This document shows, piece after piece, positions 62,758 to 64,000 of a stretch of DNA of 64,000 nt. A program made the position numbers and the translations under genes. Numbering within the stretch: position 1 is the first letter of the stretch; every line of letters begins with the position of its first letter. The stretch comes from an uncultured Spirochaetota bacterium (lineage in GTDB: Bacteria; Spirochaetota; UBA4802; UBA5550). Location: positions 46,505 through 110,504 of the forward strand of contig CALMRZ010000024.1 in the NCBI GenBank assembly GCA_937872225.1, read 5' to 3'. The notes under the pieces were generated by a model that saw only the letters and a program-made list of their open reading frames with translations, was not told the origin of the DNA and did not search any database.

Positions 62758-64000
62758 ATGGTTGATATTACCAACAGAAAGATAATATCTTCTAAAATAG
62801 AAAAGGGGGAACCTCTCAAGCTGTCGTTTAAGTACGTCAACGAAAAGGTCCTCATGGTCCTCAACAGCGTCCTGGCGCGGCTCCTGTCGAAAAACGACCA
62901 GATCTATCTTCTCAATTCGGTCATAACCATCCTGCGCGAGCTCATCATCAACGCCCTCAAGGCGAACGCCAAGCGCACCTTCTTTCTCAAGACCGATCTC
63001 GATATCAATGACGAGTCCCAGTATCAGAAGGGTATGGAGAAGTTCAAGAAGGAGATCGTGGGCGATTTCGACTCTATCGAAGCCGACCTGAAGCGGAGCG
63101 ATTTCTACGTCCAGATATCCTTCGAACAGGCCTCCAACACGATCAAGATCACGGTGGCGAACAATTCCCCGATCCTGCCGGTAGAACTGGACCGCATCAA
63201 CTACCGGATACAGAAAGCGATCCAGTACAACGACTTTTCCGAGGCATACAGCGAAATCGAGGACGACACCGAGGGCGCCGGCCTGGGTATCGTTCTCACC
63301 ATACTGCTCCTGAAAAACATGGGCATCGACGCGCGCAACTACAAGATTGAAGCGGCGGGAAAGACCACGGTGACGTCCCTCACGATACCCTCGGTCCTGA
63401 AAGCGAATGAAATAACCACCCGGGTGAAGGAGCATATCCTTAACGAGATAGAAGGGATCCCCACCTTCCCGGAGAACATCCTGCAGCTCCAGAGGCTCTG
63501 CCACGATCCCGATTCATCCATGGACCACATCGTCAAACGGCTCAAGATAGACCCGGCCCTCAGCTCCGATGTGATCAAGCTGTCCAACTCGGCCGGCATC
63601 GTTCCGGGCAAGCGCATCGAGGACATCAAGACCGCGGTGGTAACGATCGGCCTAAAGAACCTTGACGCGATCCTGGTGGCGAGCAACGCCCGGCGCATAC
63701 TGAACGAGCGGTACAGCAGCTTCGAGATGATATGGGACCATTGCAACCGGGTGGCGTTTTACGCGCGGAACATCGCCATGTCATTGCGCATGACCGGCAT
63801 CGTTGAAAACGTGTACATGGCCGGACTCCTACACGACCTCGGAAAGATCGTGCTCCTGGCGACGGACAAAAAGCTCGTCAAGCGGATCGCGGACATCGTC
63901 AATAACCGTAAAATCACCACGACCACCATGGAGGAAATATCCATCGGCATCAGCCATTCCACCATCGGCTCACTGATATCAAAAAACTGGAACTTCCCGG
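62758..64000 (+). CDS. GHKL ATPase-like and HDOD domain protein (3' partial)
   Basis: The frame runs off the window end; 414 residues are visible. The N-terminal 210 residues look like a GHKL/HATPase domain (ILRELIINALKANAKR as N-box, EGAGLGIVLT as glycine box). Then an HDOD domain starts near 230 (IEGIPTFPENILQLQRLCHD, LSSDVIKLSNSAG, LLHDLGKIVLL). HDOD proteins are signalling modules of unsettled biochemistry; an ATPase/HDOD fusion is unusual. Start ATG at 62758 has no clear ribosome site; the gap after the CCA gene is 104 bases. Confidence 0.75.
   Translation, partial: MVDITNRKIISSKIEKGEPLKLSFKYVNEKVLMVLNSVLARLLSKNDQIYLLNSVITILRELIINALKANAKRTFFLKTDLDINDESQYQKGMEKFKKEIVGDFDSIEADLKRSDFYVQISFEQASNTIKITVANNSPILPVELDRINYRIQKAIQYNDFSEAYSEIEDDTEGAGLGIVLTILLLKNMGIDARNYKIEAAGKTTVTSLTIPSVLKANEITTRVKEHILNEIEGIPTFPENILQLQRLCHDPDSSMDHIVKRLKIDPALSSDVIKLSNSAGIVPGKRIEDIKTAVVTIGLKNLDAILVASNARRILNERYSSFEMIWDHCNRVAFYARNIAMSLRMTGIVENVYMAGLLHDLGKIVLLATDKKLVKRIADIVNNRKITTTTMEEISIGISHSTIGSLISKNWNFP

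Noticed and set aside
1..64000. tRNA, rRNA or CRISPR array
   Set aside because: No cloverleaf with a GGTTCRA-type arm, no rRNA-like blocks and no regularly spaced repeats were seen on reading; a tRNAscan or CRT run would be needed to be certain.

Overview
The window comes from a Gram-negative-type (diderm) bacterium of fairly high GC. Lipobox signal peptides, a LolA-like carrier, a giant outer-membrane barrel protein, several SpoIIE-type phosphatases and a 7TMR-DISM-like sensor kinase suggest a spirochaete of the Leptospira-related kind. This placement is an inference, because no rRNA or universal marker is present.

Layout. (1) 2-2012: end of a carboxyl-transferase gene and a small unknown gene. 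(2) 2251-7522, plus strand: ABC exporter pair, acyl carrier protein (ACP), ketosynthase (KS), KS-like partner and a short-chain reductase. (3) 7566-10463, minus strand: tandem duplication of a two-gene module, a small unknown protein plus a BtrH-like ACP acyltransferase. (4) 10762-19825: a mixed and decayed stretch with a two-CxxCH cytochrome, an acyltransferase pseudogene, a lipocalin, a small outer-membrane protein, a broken third copy of the small BtrH partner, a transposase scrap, a methyltransferase, a B12-radical SAM enzyme and a broken sensor kinase. (5) 19763-22344, minus: DUF3261-like lipoprotein, LolA-like protein, ketoreductase and dehydratase. (6) 22488-36389, mostly plus: ACP, fused KS-KS-like protein, B12-radical SAM, deacetylase-methyltransferase fusion, dehydratase, ACP, two paralogous radical SAM enzymes, two more KSs and a thioesterase, with a metallophosphoesterase and a phosphatase between them. 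(7) 36368-43143: dehydratase-phosphopantetheinyl transferase fusion, a lipoprotein, PlsY, malonyl transferase, adenylating ligase and a B12-radical SAM enzyme. (8) 43249-50659: signalling genes and a DHH phosphoesterase. (9) 50782-64000: a SprA-like giant protein, M23 peptidase and dienoyl-CoA isomerase on the minus strand; a 620-base AT-rich gap with four perfect DnaA boxes; then RpiB, a LamG/FN3 protein, CCA-adding enzyme and a HATPase-HDOD protein, all on the plus strand and leading away from that gap.

Working together. Regions 2, 5, 6 and 7 appear to form one lipid/polyketide-like pathway. It has its own starter activation (ligase), malonyl loading, carrier activation (PPTase), three ACPs, four catalytic KSs plus two KS-like domains lacking the cysteine, reductases, three dehydratase-type folds, a thioesterase, acyltransferases and a LolA/lipoprotein pair typical of outer-membrane delivery. 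The core looks like aryl-polyene clusters. The five radical SAM enzymes and the duplicated BtrH-like acyltransferases do not belong to the standard aryl-polyene set, so the product is probably an unusual envelope lipid. Nothing in the sequence fixes its structure.

Caveat: several broken genes are single-base changes in or near short A or T runs, so some could be sequencing errors.
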